Counted from the stretch's first letter, positions 7,754 through 15,998 are shown. The stretch is DNA of 24,956 bases from an uncultured Clostridia bacterium (GCA_934155625.1 CAKPHD010000023.1:1-24956), one strand, 5' to 3'. Notes: generated by a model from the sequence alone, not told the origin. Program-made: numbers and translations.

Positions 7754-8809
7754 ATGAGATTTGTAACAGATGAGAAAAGTAAAAAAGAATATAAAGAATT
7801 TCTAGAAAGCCATGAGAGATGTAACTTTCAACAATCACCAGAATGGGCAAAAGTAAAATCAAACTGGACAAACGAAGTAGTATTAGCAGAAGATGACAAT
7901 GGAAAAATAATAGGAGCAGTAAGTGTATTAATAAGAAAAATACCGATTTTTGGAAATATAATGTATTCATCAAGAGGACCAACATGTGACATACATGATA
8001 TAGCTGTAATGAAGCAACTAACAGATGGAATTAAAGAATTGGCAAAAAAATATAATGCAATAGTATATAAAGCAGAGCCAGACATATTGAGTAGTGACGA
8101 AGAATACAGAAAAGTAGTAACAAACTTGGGATATAGAATAAAAGACGATGCTAAAAACTTTAGAGAAGAAATTCAACCAAGATATGTATTTAGATTAGAT
8201 ATAAAAGACAAAACAGAAGATGAGATATTTGCAGGATTTCATTCAAAAACAAGATACAATGTACGTTTAGCAACAAGAAAAGGAGTTGTTGTTAAAGAAG
8301 GAACAAGAGAAGACTTAAAAGATTTTCATAGAATAATGGTAGAAACAGGAACAAGAGATGGATTTATAATAAGACCATTGTCATATTTTGAAAAAATGTA
8401 TGACGAATTAGCACCAAATCATATGAAATTATTAATGGCCTACTATGAGGACAAGCCAATATCAGGAGTAATTCCTATTTTTTATGGAAATAAAACATGG
8501 TATTTATATGGTGCCAGCAGTAATCAACACAGAAACTTGATGCCAAACTATCTATTACAATGGGAAATGATAAAAATGGCAATAGCAAGAAAAGATGATG
8601 TATATGACTTTAGAGGAGTTTCAGGAGTAGTTGATGAAAATCATCCTCAATATGGATTATATAGATTTAAAAAAGGATTTGGAGCAACATTTACAGAATT
8701 TATAGGAGAGGTATATATCCCATTTAAGCCATTAACATATTCAATATATAAATTCTCTGAAAAAACATTTAGAAATCTTAGAGGACTTAAGACTAAATTT
8801 AAAAAATAG
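7754..8809 (+). CDS. FemAB/FemX-like peptidoglycan cross-bridge aminoacyltransferase
   Basis: FemABX enzymes use aminoacyl-tRNA to add amino acids to the peptide stem of lipid II at the cytoplasmic face, building the branch or cross-bridge. This 351-residue protein has the two GNAT-like halves of the family. Segments that mark it are FQQSPEWAKVK near the N-terminus, FHSKTRYNVRLATRKG (about 162-177), YLYGASSNQHRNLMPNYLLQ (about 253-272) and DFRGVSGVVDENHPQYGLYRFKKGFG (about 285-310). The length is like FemX/MurM proteins lacking the long coiled-coil arm of staphylococcal FemA. The amino acid added cannot be told from sequence. GAGGGAG sits at ribosome-binding distance from ATG 7754. The gene heads a run that continues with alanine racemase. 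Confidence 0.93.
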   Translation: MRFVTDEKSKKEYKEFLESHERCNFQQSPEWAKVKSNWTNEVVLAEDDNGKIIGAVSVLIRKIPIFGNIMYSSRGPTCDIHDIAVMKQLTDGIKELAKKYNAIVYKAEPDILSSDEEYRKVVTNLGYRIKDDAKNFREEIQPRYVFRLDIKDKTEDEIFAGFHSKTRYNVRLATRKGVVVKEGTREDLKDFHRIMVETGTRDGFIIRPLSYFEKMYDELAPNHMKLLMAYYEDKPISGVIPIFYGNKTWYLYGASSNQHRNLMPNYLLQWEMIKMAIARKDDVYDFRGVSGVVDENHPQYGLYRFKKGFGATFTEFIGEVYIPFKPLTYSIYKFSEKTFRNLRGLKTKFKK

Positions 8810-8836
8810 ATTTGTGGCTTAGGAAGGATGAAAAAA

Positions 8837-9943
8837 ATGAAAGCACTAGTAGTAGAAAAAGAAAATTTAAAACATAATTTAAAAATTATAACAGACATAA
8901 TAAACAAAGATGAAAAAAAGCCTAAACTTATAGCTGTTGTAAAAGGAAATGGATATGGACTAGGACTAGTAGAATATACGAAATTCCTAATAGATAATGG
9001 TGTAGAATTTTTTGCAGTTGCAACAGTTGAAGAGGCAGTAAAATTAAAAGAGGCTGGAATAAAACAAGATATTTTGATGATGTCTTCAACTGCAGTAAAA
9101 GAAGATGTTGAGATATTAATAAAAAATAGTGTAATATTAACAGTTGGTTCAAAAGAAGCGGGAGAAACAGTAGAAGAAGTAGCACAAAAGTTACAAACAA
9201 AAGCCAGAGTACATTTAAAAATAGATACAGGTTTTGGAAGATATGGTTTTATATATAGCCAAAAAGAAGAAATGGTAAGAGCTATAAAAACATGGAAGAA
9301 TATCAAAATTGAAGGTGCATTTTCGCATTTTTCAATTGCATTTTTCGGAGATGGAAAAGAATCAAGAGAACAATATGAGAGATTTATGCAATGTATAAAA
9401 GAATTAAGAAATAATGGAATAAAAGCAGAAATGTTGCATATGTGCAACTCATCAGCATTTTTACGTTTTCCAGAAATGCATTTAAATGCAGTAAGAGTAG
9501 GTTCAGCTTTACTAGGAAGACTATCAATACCAAATATCTGGGGATTCAAAAAAGTTGGATATTTAAAATCAAATGTAGCAGAAATAAAAACTATTCCAAC
9601 TGGTTATAATATAGGATATTCAAATTCGTATACAACCAAAAAAGAAACGAAGATTGCAATAATTCCATGCGGATATGCAGATGGATTTAATGTAGTAGTA
9701 GATAGAGATATGTTTAGACCAATTGATAAATTAAGATATATTGTTAGAGACACCAAAGATGCATTTAAAAACAAAAACATATATGTAACAATAAATGGAA
9801 AAAAATGTGAAGTTTTAGGACGTTTAGGAATGTTCCATGTAAGTGTTGACATAACTGGACAAGATGTGAAAATTGGGGATGATGTACACTTTAATGTTAG
9901 CCCAATGTTTGTGGATAGTAGTTTAAGCAGAATGTATGAATAA
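8837..9943 (+). CDS. alr: Alanine racemase (PLP, fold type III)
   Basis: This PLP enzyme interconverts L- and D-alanine and supplies D-Ala for peptidoglycan. The protein has 368 residues, normal length. The PLP lysine is Lys36 in AVVKGNGYG (the consensus is AVVKANAYG, so the two Ala are Gly). Lys128 in LKIDTGFGRYG matches the usually carbamylated lysine and its arginine. IGYSNSY holds the second catalytic base, Tyr261, and PCGYADGF completes the PLP site. The upstream in-frame ATG 8828 directly abuts AGGAAGG; ATG 8837 lies 9 bp after it and is preferred. It follows the FemX-like gene by 27 bp. The altered PLP loop and SSAFLRFPEMHLNAVRVGSALLGRL region make it a divergent Alr; racemisation of another amino acid such as serine cannot be excluded. 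Confidence 0.92.
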   Translation: MKALVVEKENLKHNLKIITDIINKDEKKPKLIAVVKGNGYGLGLVEYTKFLIDNGVEFFAVATVEEAVKLKEAGIKQDILMMSSTAVKEDVEILIKNSVILTVGSKEAGETVEEVAQKLQTKARVHLKIDTGFGRYGFIYSQKEEMVRAIKTWKNIKIEGAFSHFSIAFFGDGKESREQYERFMQCIKELRNNGIKAEMLHMCNSSAFLRFPEMHLNAVRVGSALLGRLSIPNIWGFKKVGYLKSNVAEIKTIPTGYNIGYSNSYTTKKETKIAIIPCGYADGFNVVVDRDMFRPIDKLRYIVRDTKDAFKNKNIYVTINGKKCEVLGRLGMFHVSVDITGQDVKIGDDVHFNVSPMFVDSSLSRMYE

Positions 9944-9976
9944 AAGGAACTAAATTGAAAGGATGATAAGAGAATA

Positions 9977-11032
9977 ATGGAAGAAAATAAGAAAAAGAAA
10001 AATATTAGTTTTCCAAAAAAAGTATGGTATTCAATAACAAAATTTGAGCAATATCCTACAATGGCAACAGAAGGTATATGGAGTGCAATTAAATATTTAA
10101 TGATTATAGTAGCAATAGTTGCAATATTTTCTATGTTTGGTTCATTAGCAAAAGTAAATAAAGTAGTATGGGACATTTCAGAATATATAGAGCAGAATAT
10201 ACCTGACTTTACATTTGCTGATGGGAAAATTTCTATGGATACAGATAAGCCTATTGTATTAGACGATTTTAAGTATAAGGGAATAGAAAAAATTATAATA
10301 AATCCACTTGTAGATACAGCTGAAAGTAAAGAACAATCAGAAAAAGACGAAATGGTTCCAGGAATAACAATATTTTTCTTTAAAGACCAGATTGTATTGA
10401 AAAGTAAAATAAGTGATGATAATATTCAAACACAAGAATATACATACAAAGATTTTATAGCAAATTATACTAAACAAAATATAATAAGTTTTGATAAAAG
10501 CGAACTAGTTGAATTTATGAAAAGTAGCCAGATGACGCCATTTTATGTAAGTTATGCGTTAACAATATTTATAGGTCTATTTATTACAGGTATTTTATAT
10601 GCATTATTAGATACTGTAAGAATTGCAATATTTGGATGGATAACAGCTGTAATAGCAAAAATAAAAATGAAATTCTCAGCTATTTATAATATGGCAGTAT
10701 ATGCATTTACATTACCAATGATATTACAAATTATATATATAATCATTAATTACTTTACAGATTTCAATATAAAATATTTTCAAGTGGCCTATACAACAAT
10801 CGCGTTTATTTATTTAGCGGCAGCAATTTTTATATTAAAAGATGATTTTATAAAAAAGATGCAAGAAGTAATGAGAATAAAACAAGAGCAAAAAAATGTA
10901 AGAGAAGAAATTAAAGAACAAGAAGAGAAAAAACAAGATGAACAAAAGAAAAAAGATGATAAAGATGAGAATGACGACAATAATGAAAATGATGACAAAG
11001 AGGAAGATGAGCCACAAGGCTCTGAAGCTTAA
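9977..11032 (+). CDS. DUF1189 family membrane protein
   Basis: This 351-residue protein fits the DUF1189 family: FPKKVWYSITKFEQYPTMATEGIWSAIKYL leads into a first membrane helix (about 38-58). A roughly 130-residue soluble domain follows that is probably extracytoplasmic, then a cluster of about four helices (roughly 190-305). The C-terminal tail (about 305-351) is very highly charged, with long K, E, D and N runs, and is predicted cytoplasmic and disordered. The family's function is not known to me. The gene lies between alr and ftsH with short gaps (33 and 42 bp), so co-transcription is likely. The Shine-Dalgarno AAAGGA (9958-9963) is rather far from the ATG, with AAGAG (9968-9972) closer. 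Confidence 0.82.
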   Translation: MEENKKKKNISFPKKVWYSITKFEQYPTMATEGIWSAIKYLMIIVAIVAIFSMFGSLAKVNKVVWDISEYIEQNIPDFTFADGKISMDTDKPIVLDDFKYKGIEKIIINPLVDTAESKEQSEKDEMVPGITIFFFKDQIVLKSKISDDNIQTQEYTYKDFIANYTKQNIISFDKSELVEFMKSSQMTPFYVSYALTIFIGLFITGILYALLDTVRIAIFGWITAVIAKIKMKFSAIYNMAVYAFTLPMILQIIYIIINYFTDFNIKYFQVAYTTIAFIYLAAAIFILKDDFIKKMQEVMRIKQEQKNVREEIKEQEEKKQDEQKKKDDKDENDDNNENDDKEEDEPQGSEA

Positions 11033-11074
11033 ATAATAACTTAAAGCATAGAAAGTATGAAAGGAAGGAAAAAA

Positions 11075-12871
11075 ATGGATAAAGATAAACCAAATAAAAT
11101 GCTAAAAACATTATTAAATATAATTGTAACTATACTAGTTTTAGCAATAGCAGTGCTAGCAGCGTATTTTCTATACCAAAATATAAAAGAAAATAATTCA
11201 GAAGACACAAAATTAGCATACACAGATTTAGTAAAAGAAATACAAGCAGGGAATGTAGAAAAAATAGAAATGACAACTGGTAGTCCATCATTAAAAGTAA
11301 AAATGAAGGATGTAGAAAAAGAGAAAAAAACGATAATACCAAGTGTACAAGTATTTTCAGAATTAGTGCAACAAAAAGTATTAGAAGATAATAATATACA
11401 ATTAGAAACAAAAAGTCCAAGTGTATTATCACAAATACCATCATATTTATTTTCACTTTTACCAACAATCATAATGGTTGCATTATTTATAATGATATTC
11501 AAAATGCAAGGGCTTGGTGATAAAGGACAAGTATATGATGATACAGAAAGAAAAACCAAAATTACATTTGATGATATAGCTGGATTAGATGAAGAAAAAG
11601 AAGAATTAAAAGAGATTGTAGAATTCTTAAAAAAACCAAAGAAGTTTACAGAAATGGGAGCAAAAATTCCAAAAGGTGTTTTATTATATGGTAAACCAGG
11701 AACAGGTAAAACATTAATAGCAAAAGCAATTGCAGGAGAAGCAGATGTACCATTTATCTCAATGAGTGGTTCAGAATTTATCGAAATGTTTGCAGGACTT
11801 GGAGCATCAAGAGTAAGAAAATTATTTGAAAAAGCAAGAAAACTAGCACCATGTATAGTATTTATAGATGAGATTGATGCAATAGGCTCAAGAAGATCAA
11901 GCAACAGTGGAGCAGAATCAGAAAATAATCAAACACTAAATCAATTATTAGTAGAAATGGATGGATTCTCATCAGAAGAAACAATAATTGTCTTAGCTGC
12001 TACAAATAGACCAGAAATGCTAGACAAAGCTCTATTAAGACCAGGAAGATTTGATAGACAAGTAACAGTTCCTGCACCAGATTTACCTGGAAGAGAAGCA
12101 ATATTAAAAATACATGCCAAAGATAAAAAATTGGCAGAAAATGTATCATTATACAGCATTGCAGAAGACACAGCAGGTTTTACAGGAGCAGAACTTGCAA
12201 ATATCTTAAACGAAGCTGCAATCATAGCAACAAAGAAAAATCATGAAGCAATAACAAATGAAGATTTAGATGAAGCTGTTAAGAAAGTAACAGTTGGATT
12301 AGAAAAAACAAGTAGAAAAATATCAGATAAAGATAAAAGATTAACAGCATATCATGAAGCAGGACATGCAATAGTAAGTCAATTCTTACCAACACAAACA
12401 GCAGTAAAAGAAGTATCAATCATTCCAAGAGGAATGGCTGGTGGATATACAATGTACAAATCTGATGAAGATAAATACTATATATCAAAAACAGAAATGC
12501 AAGAAAAATTAATTGCATTATTAGGCGGAAGAGCTGCAGAAAAATTAATATTAGATGATATATCAACAGGAGCAAGCAATGACTTAGAAGTTGCAACACA
12601 AATAGCAAGAGACATGATAACAGTTTATGGAATGAGTGATGAAATAGGAACAATATCATTTAAAAACAGTGATGGTCAAATGGATTATCAAATGTTTGGG
12701 GAAGATTTACAAGATGAGATTGGAAAAGAAGTAAAAAGATTAATAGATACTGCATACAGAGATGCGCAAGAAATTTTAAAACAAAATGTAGAAACTTTAC
12801 ATGCTATTGCTAAAGTGTTGATAACAAAAGAAAAAATAAATGAACAAGAATTTAATAAATTCTTTATGTAA
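11075..12871 (+). CDS. ftsH: ATP-dependent zinc metalloprotease FtsH (divergent)
   Basis: FtsH is a membrane-anchored AAA+ protease that forms hexamers and degrades misfolded membrane and regulatory proteins. The 598 residues comprise TM1 (about 13-34), a short external domain, TM2 (about 122-144), the AAA+ module and the M41 peptidase. The Walker A is GKPGTGKT (206-213; the family norm is GPPGTGKT), Walker B is VFIDE (262-266), and the arginine fingers are Arg322 and Arg325 in LLRPGRFDRQ. The zinc site is HEAGH (427-431) with Asp503. The pore loop reads MFAGLG where MFVGVG is standard. ATG 11075 is chosen over 11057 because AAGGAAGG (11061-11068) lies 6 bp before it. All catalytic residues are present, so activity is expected. 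A second, more canonical FtsH elsewhere in the genome is possible. Confidence 0.95.
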   Translation: MDKDKPNKMLKTLLNIIVTILVLAIAVLAAYFLYQNIKENNSEDTKLAYTDLVKEIQAGNVEKIEMTTGSPSLKVKMKDVEKEKKTIIPSVQVFSELVQQKVLEDNNIQLETKSPSVLSQIPSYLFSLLPTIIMVALFIMIFKMQGLGDKGQVYDDTERKTKITFDDIAGLDEEKEELKEIVEFLKKPKKFTEMGAKIPKGVLLYGKPGTGKTLIAKAIAGEADVPFISMSGSEFIEMFAGLGASRVRKLFEKARKLAPCIVFIDEIDAIGSRRSSNSGAESENNQTLNQLLVEMDGFSSEETIIVLAATNRPEMLDKALLRPGRFDRQVTVPAPDLPGREAILKIHAKDKKLAENVSLYSIAEDTAGFTGAELANILNEAAIIATKKNHEAITNEDLDEAVKKVTVGLEKTSRKISDKDKRLTAYHEAGHAIVSQFLPTQTAVKEVSIIPRGMAGGYTMYKSDEDKYYISKTEMQEKLIALLGGRAAEKLILDDISTGASNDLEVATQIARDMITVYGMSDEIGTISFKNSDGQMDYQMFGEDLQDEIGKEVKRLIDTAYRDAQEILKQNVETLHAIAKVLITKEKINEQEFNKFFM

Positions 12872-12873
12872 TC

Positions 12874-12968
12874 GGTACAGGGAGCCGGTTTGCGATACTT
12901 ATGGTACCGTTGGGACCGGTTCTCTGCGGTACATTTTTGGTACTTTTGGGACCGGTTCTTAAAAGTTC
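12874..12968 (+). repeat. GGTACC/GGGACCGGTTCT repeat, two forward units plus degenerate unit
   Basis: A degenerate unit (from 12874: GGTACAGGGAGCCGGTTTGCGATAC) is followed by two good ones. Unit 2 (12903-12932) has its core at 12912-12923. Unit 3 (12939-12968) has its core at 12948-12959 and ends in TTAAAAGTTC, much like the second unit at 811-840. The cores are 36 bp apart, the same spacing as there. The array begins two bases after the ftsH stop and ends just before GGAAGGGGA, the Shine-Dalgarno region of the next gene. Confidence 0.9.
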
Positions 12969-12992
12969 AAAAGGAAGGGGAACTATAGAAAA

Positions 12993-13760
12993 ATGAGTGA
13001 TTTTGCTGAATATATTTTAAATGAAAAAGATTTAATATCAAAAATTGAAATAATATACTTTTTAGCTCCAAAACTAAAAATAAATTTTGATAAATCTGTA
13101 GTATTTAAAACAGAAATAGCAAGAATGTTTTTGAAATATTCTGATATAAAAGTGGACAATAATTTAGTTTTAACAGCAAACTTGCTATGTAATTGCAAAA
13201 AGGTTGATGATTCTCAAAAATTAGGAAAGATGAGAACTTATGCAAAAGATGGTGCTGAGTATCTAGAACAATTAGGATTTGACAAGAGATTTTGTAGAAT
13301 TTGCGAAGGAGTAAATAGATATAGCGAAAATCCAAGAGAAAAAGAAAGTGATATTTTAGAATTAGCAGATCAATTTGGAGGAATGTTAATTGATAGACCT
13401 GAAAGAGTTGCATTTAATTGCGATGAGGCTTTAGTATTACTAGAGCATAGAAATTTGAAATCTGCATATAACAGATATTTGGAAAGTTTTAGAGAATTTG
13501 CAGAAACAATGGATAAAACTGAGATACCAGGAAATGTTAATACAACTATTTTTGCTAGATTACAAAAATTGATGAGAGAATCTAAAGATGTTCCAGAGCT
13601 TGTAAAAAGTATTGCTACAGATTATTCAATTTGTGTAGATCAAAAATTGAAAGAATTAGAAGAGGTTGCAAAATCAGCAAAAGAAACAGCTAACAGAGCA
13701 ATGTTTACAAGTGAGACAGAAGAAAAAGTTTTAAAACATGCAAAAATTGAGGAGAAATAA
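12993..13760 (+). CDS. Degenerate HD-domain-like protein
   Basis: This 255-residue soluble protein has the helical pattern of an HD/HD-GYP phosphohydrolase without its metal ligands. LVLTANLLCNCKKVDD (58-73) aligns with the usual 'AAxLHDxGK' stretch, but the HD pair reads Cys-Asn. RTYAKDGAEYLEQLGF (81-96) resembles the following 'HPxxGxxxLxxLGF' helix with the His replaced by Tyr. DILELADQFGGMLIDRPER (120-138) matches the 'ILxxADxFDALxxxRPYR' helix. Residues after about 165 form a long charged helical tail. Hydrolysis is therefore unlikely; a binding or regulatory role is inferred. It follows the repeat array after ftsH and precedes the EndoQ-like gene by only 14 bp, so the two probably form one unit. 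The domain match is by eye and needs a profile search. Confidence 0.55.
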   Translation: MSDFAEYILNEKDLISKIEIIYFLAPKLKINFDKSVVFKTEIARMFLKYSDIKVDNNLVLTANLLCNCKKVDDSQKLGKMRTYAKDGAEYLEQLGFDKRFCRICEGVNRYSENPREKESDILELADQFGGMLIDRPERVAFNCDEALVLLEHRNLKSAYNRYLESFREFAETMDKTEIPGNVNTTIFARLQKLMRESKDVPELVKSIATDYSICVDQKLKELEEVAKSAKETANRAMFTSETEEKVLKHAKIEEK

Positions 13761-13774
13761 TAGGAGGAATTATA

Positions 13775-14968
13775 ATGTACGAAGTATTTGCAGATTTGCA
13801 TGTACACATAGGTAGAAGTGAAACAGGCAAACCAATCAAAATAACTGCGGCTAGAAGTTTGAATTTTGCTAATATTGCAAAAGAATGTGCTGAAAGAAAA
13901 GGAATAAATATTGTAGGAATAATAGATTGTGCATCACCATATGTTATTGAAGACATAGAGAATTTCTTAAAGACAGGTGATGCTTACGAACTTGAAGATG
14001 GTGGAATAATTTACAAAGATAAAGTGTGTATTTTATTAGGAAGTGAAGTTGAAACTTCTGAAAAAGGTAGAAATGGAAAATCTGGAGCTGCACATAATGT
14101 ATGCTTTTTTCCTCATTTAAGTGATATAAAGGGATTTTCAAAAGAGATGAGTACTCATATTAAAAACATAACATTAAGTACTCAAAGGTCAAATGTATCA
14201 GGATATGAGTTGATTGATATTGTTGAAAAATATAATGGGATTTTGATTCCAGCACATATTTTTACACCATTTAAAAGTTACTATGGAAATTGTACAGATA
14301 GGCTAAAAAATATATTTAAAGAAAAATATGATAAGATTTTTGCAGTGGAACTAGGTTTAAGTTCTGATACATTTTTAGCAGATATGATTTCAGAGTTAGA
14401 AGATAAGACATTTGTTACAAATTCTGATGCTCATTCATTGCCTAAAATTGCTAGAGAGTATAACAAAATGTTGGTTAATGATATTAGTTTTAAAGAAGTT
14501 GTAAAGGCTTTGAAAAATGAAGATGGAAGAAAAATTTTGGCAAATTATGGATTGGATCCAAAGCTTGGCAAATATCATAGAACTCATTGTGATGATTGTG
14601 ATTGTACAATTGAAACAAAGGAACCTGTTGAAGTTTGTCCTAAGTGCGGAAGTACAAAAGTTACTTTTGGCGTTTTTGATAGGATTGAATTAATAAAGGA
14701 TAAAGAGACTACTAAAAGCCCAGAAAATAGACCTCCATACATATATCAAATTCCTTTGAGTTTTATTCCAGGTGTTGGAGGAAAGACTATTGAGAAGTTG
14801 CTGGATAATTTTGAGACTGAAATGAATATTTTACATAAGTTATCAGAGGATGATATTGAGGCTATTGTTGGAGAAAAGATTGCTAAAAATATTGTGAATG
14901 CTAGAGAAGGTAATATGAAGGTTGAGTCTGGCGGTGGTGGTAATTATGGCAAGGTTACTGCTTCTTAA
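13775..14968 (+). CDS. Endonuclease Q-like PHP-domain protein (TIGR00375/YqxK type)
   Basis: The 397-residue protein has the architecture of endonuclease Q, described in archaea and some bacilli as nicking DNA 5' of deaminated bases. That activity is known for relatives, not shown here. An N-terminal PHP metallophosphoesterase domain carries ADLHVHIG (6-13), GSEVET (89-94), AAHNV (105-109), PAHIFTPF (159-166) and TNSDAHSL (215-222). A zinc-finger-like segment follows with Cys272, Cys275, Cys288 and Cys291 (CDDC and CPKCG). A helix-hairpin-helix-like IPGVGGKTIEKLL (331-343) and a Gly-rich tail end the protein. The start is fixed by TAGGAGG. Together with spoIIM and xerD downstream, the order recalls the B. 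subtilis yqxK/spoIIM/xerD neighbourhood as I remember it. It is closed by the terminator at 15038. Confidence 0.85.
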   Translation: MYEVFADLHVHIGRSETGKPIKITAARSLNFANIAKECAERKGINIVGIIDCASPYVIEDIENFLKTGDAYELEDGGIIYKDKVCILLGSEVETSEKGRNGKSGAAHNVCFFPHLSDIKGFSKEMSTHIKNITLSTQRSNVSGYELIDIVEKYNGILIPAHIFTPFKSYYGNCTDRLKNIFKEKYDKIFAVELGLSSDTFLADMISELEDKTFVTNSDAHSLPKIAREYNKMLVNDISFKEVVKALKNEDGRKILANYGLDPKLGKYHRTHCDDCDCTIETKEPVEVCPKCGSTKVTFGVFDRIELIKDKETTKSPENRPPYIYQIPLSFIPGVGGKTIEKLLDNFETEMNILHKLSEDDIEAIVGEKIAKNIVNAREGNMKVESGGGGNYGKVTAS

Positions 14969-15037
14969 GATTGTAAAGTTGATAAAGAATAAATGATATA
15001 TTGCTATGGCAAGTGAATGCGCCGTGGATATAAAAGT

Positions 15038-15066
15038 GAACATGATAAAATTCATGTTCTTTTTTT
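15038..15066 (+). terminator. Intrinsic terminator after the EndoQ-like gene
   Basis: GAACATGA (15038-15045) pairs perfectly with TCATGTTC (15052-15059) around a TAAAAT loop, followed by seven T (15060-15066). This ends the operon that runs through the EndoQ-like gene. Confidence 0.92.
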
Positions 15067-15108
15067 ATGGACAAATGAATAGACATTAATAAATTACAAT
15101 TTATGGTG

Positions 15109-15263
15109 TTTTAGAAATTAATAATATATTGTTTTTTTATCCCTTGGTGTCGCAATCTTCATATTAAAATAATAGTATGTAGATTGCTCCATATCGCACT
15201 CGCATAAGCTCGTTTAATCGCTTACGCGGTATCTCAAAAACAATATATTATTAATTTCTAAAA
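15109..15263. repeat. 155-bp element with perfect 28-bp terminal inverted repeats
   Basis: The arms 15109-15136 and 15236-15263 are exact reverse complements over 28 bp and are very AT-rich (beginning TTTTAGAAATTAATAATA). They enclose 99 bp of noticeably higher GC. Inside, GCAATCT (15152-15158) pairs with AGATTGC (15181-15187), extended by CATA/TATG past one mismatch. CGCATAAGC (15201-15209) pairs with GCTTACGCG (15220-15228) with one mismatch. The whole could fold as a long stem capped by two hairpins, a three-way junction. There is no ORF and no obvious target-site duplication. It occupies most of the 353-bp gap between the EndoQ-like terminator and spoIIM. It could be a MITE-like element, a structured RNA or an attachment site; I cannot assign a family. 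Nothing else is recognised in 15067-15108 or 15264-15309. Confidence 0.85.
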
Positions 15264-15321
15264 TCCAGATAATTGAGTTATGAATTGTAACATTAGTAAA
15301 TCTATTTATAAGGAGAAAATT

Positions 15322-15951
15322 ATGCGAAAGAAGAGGAATGAAATTTTTCTTACAATCAAAGAAGATATATTAAACAATACAAAATCATATTTTATTGTAC
15401 TAATAATATTTGCAGTTGGTGTATTTTTAGGAGTAATGTTTATCAATCAAATGCAGGACAAAGGTGATGTAGAAAAGTACATAAATACATATATAGACGA
15501 GACAAAAGGGTTGCAAAATGGAGATTATTTGGGAGAGTTACAACAGGACATATTAAGTAATATAGGATTAGTGCTAGCATTATGGTTTGCTGGAACAACT
15601 ATAATAGGAATACCAATAGTACTTGGAATAATACTAGTTAGAGGTTTTTGCCTTGGATATACAATTGCATCATGCGTATTTGTATTGGGTCAACTAAAAG
15701 GAATAATATTTATATTGATAACGATATTTTTGCAAAACATCATATTTATACCAGCATTAATGATATTGGGTGTAAGTAGCATAAAATTGTATAAATCAAT
15801 AATAAAAGACAGGAGAAAAGAAAACATAAAATTATCAATATTAAAACATAGCATTGTTTCAATTGGAATTATGCTTGCATTAATTTTAAGTTCTATAATT
15901 AAGATTGAAATTTCATATAGGTTAATTGTAAATTTGATTAAATATTTTTAA
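15322..15951 (+). CDS. spoIIM: Stage II sporulation protein M (SpoIIM family)
   Basis: SpoIIM is an integral membrane protein that, in sporulating Firmicutes, forms a complex with the peptidoglycan enzymes SpoIID and SpoIIP. It drives engulfment of the forespore. The 209-residue protein shows the family pattern: a basic N-terminus, a first helix (SYFIVLIIFAVGVFLGVMF), an external loop and four more helices including FAGTTIIGIPIVLGIILVRGFCLGY. ATG 15322 is preferred over the more upstream ATG 15280 because AAGGAG (15310-15315) lies 6 bp before it. xerD follows, a gene order seen in other Firmicutes. SpoIID and SpoIIP are not in the window. Presence suggests, but does not prove, an endospore former. 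Confidence 0.9.
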   Translation: MRKKRNEIFLTIKEDILNNTKSYFIVLIIFAVGVFLGVMFINQMQDKGDVEKYINTYIDETKGLQNGDYLGELQQDILSNIGLVLALWFAGTTIIGIPIVLGIILVRGFCLGYTIASCVFVLGQLKGIIFILITIFLQNIIFIPALMILGVSSIKLYKSIIKDRRKENIKLSILKHSIVSIGIMLALILSSIIKIEISYRLIVNLIKYF

Positions 15952-15969
15952 AAATATAGATAAAAACAC

Positions 15970-15998
15970 TTTACTTTTTATTAAAAATTTGATATAAC
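15970..15998 (+). promoter_or_regulatory. Possible promoter for xerD
   Basis: TTTACT (15970-15975) and TATAAC (15993-15998) are separated by 17 bp, 70 bp before the xerD start. Both hexamers deviate from consensus, so this is tentative. Confidence 0.4.

Noticed and set aside
8647..9549. 300-codon minus-strand ORF opposite the femX-like and alr genes
   Set aside because: It lies antisense to two well-recognised genes. Its protein is low-complexity (F/S/I-rich), as expected from the complement of A-rich codons.
11041..11904. 287-codon minus-strand ORF opposite ftsH
   Set aside because: It is antisense to the FtsH AAA+ region and has no recognisable domain; a shadow of AT-rich coding sequence.
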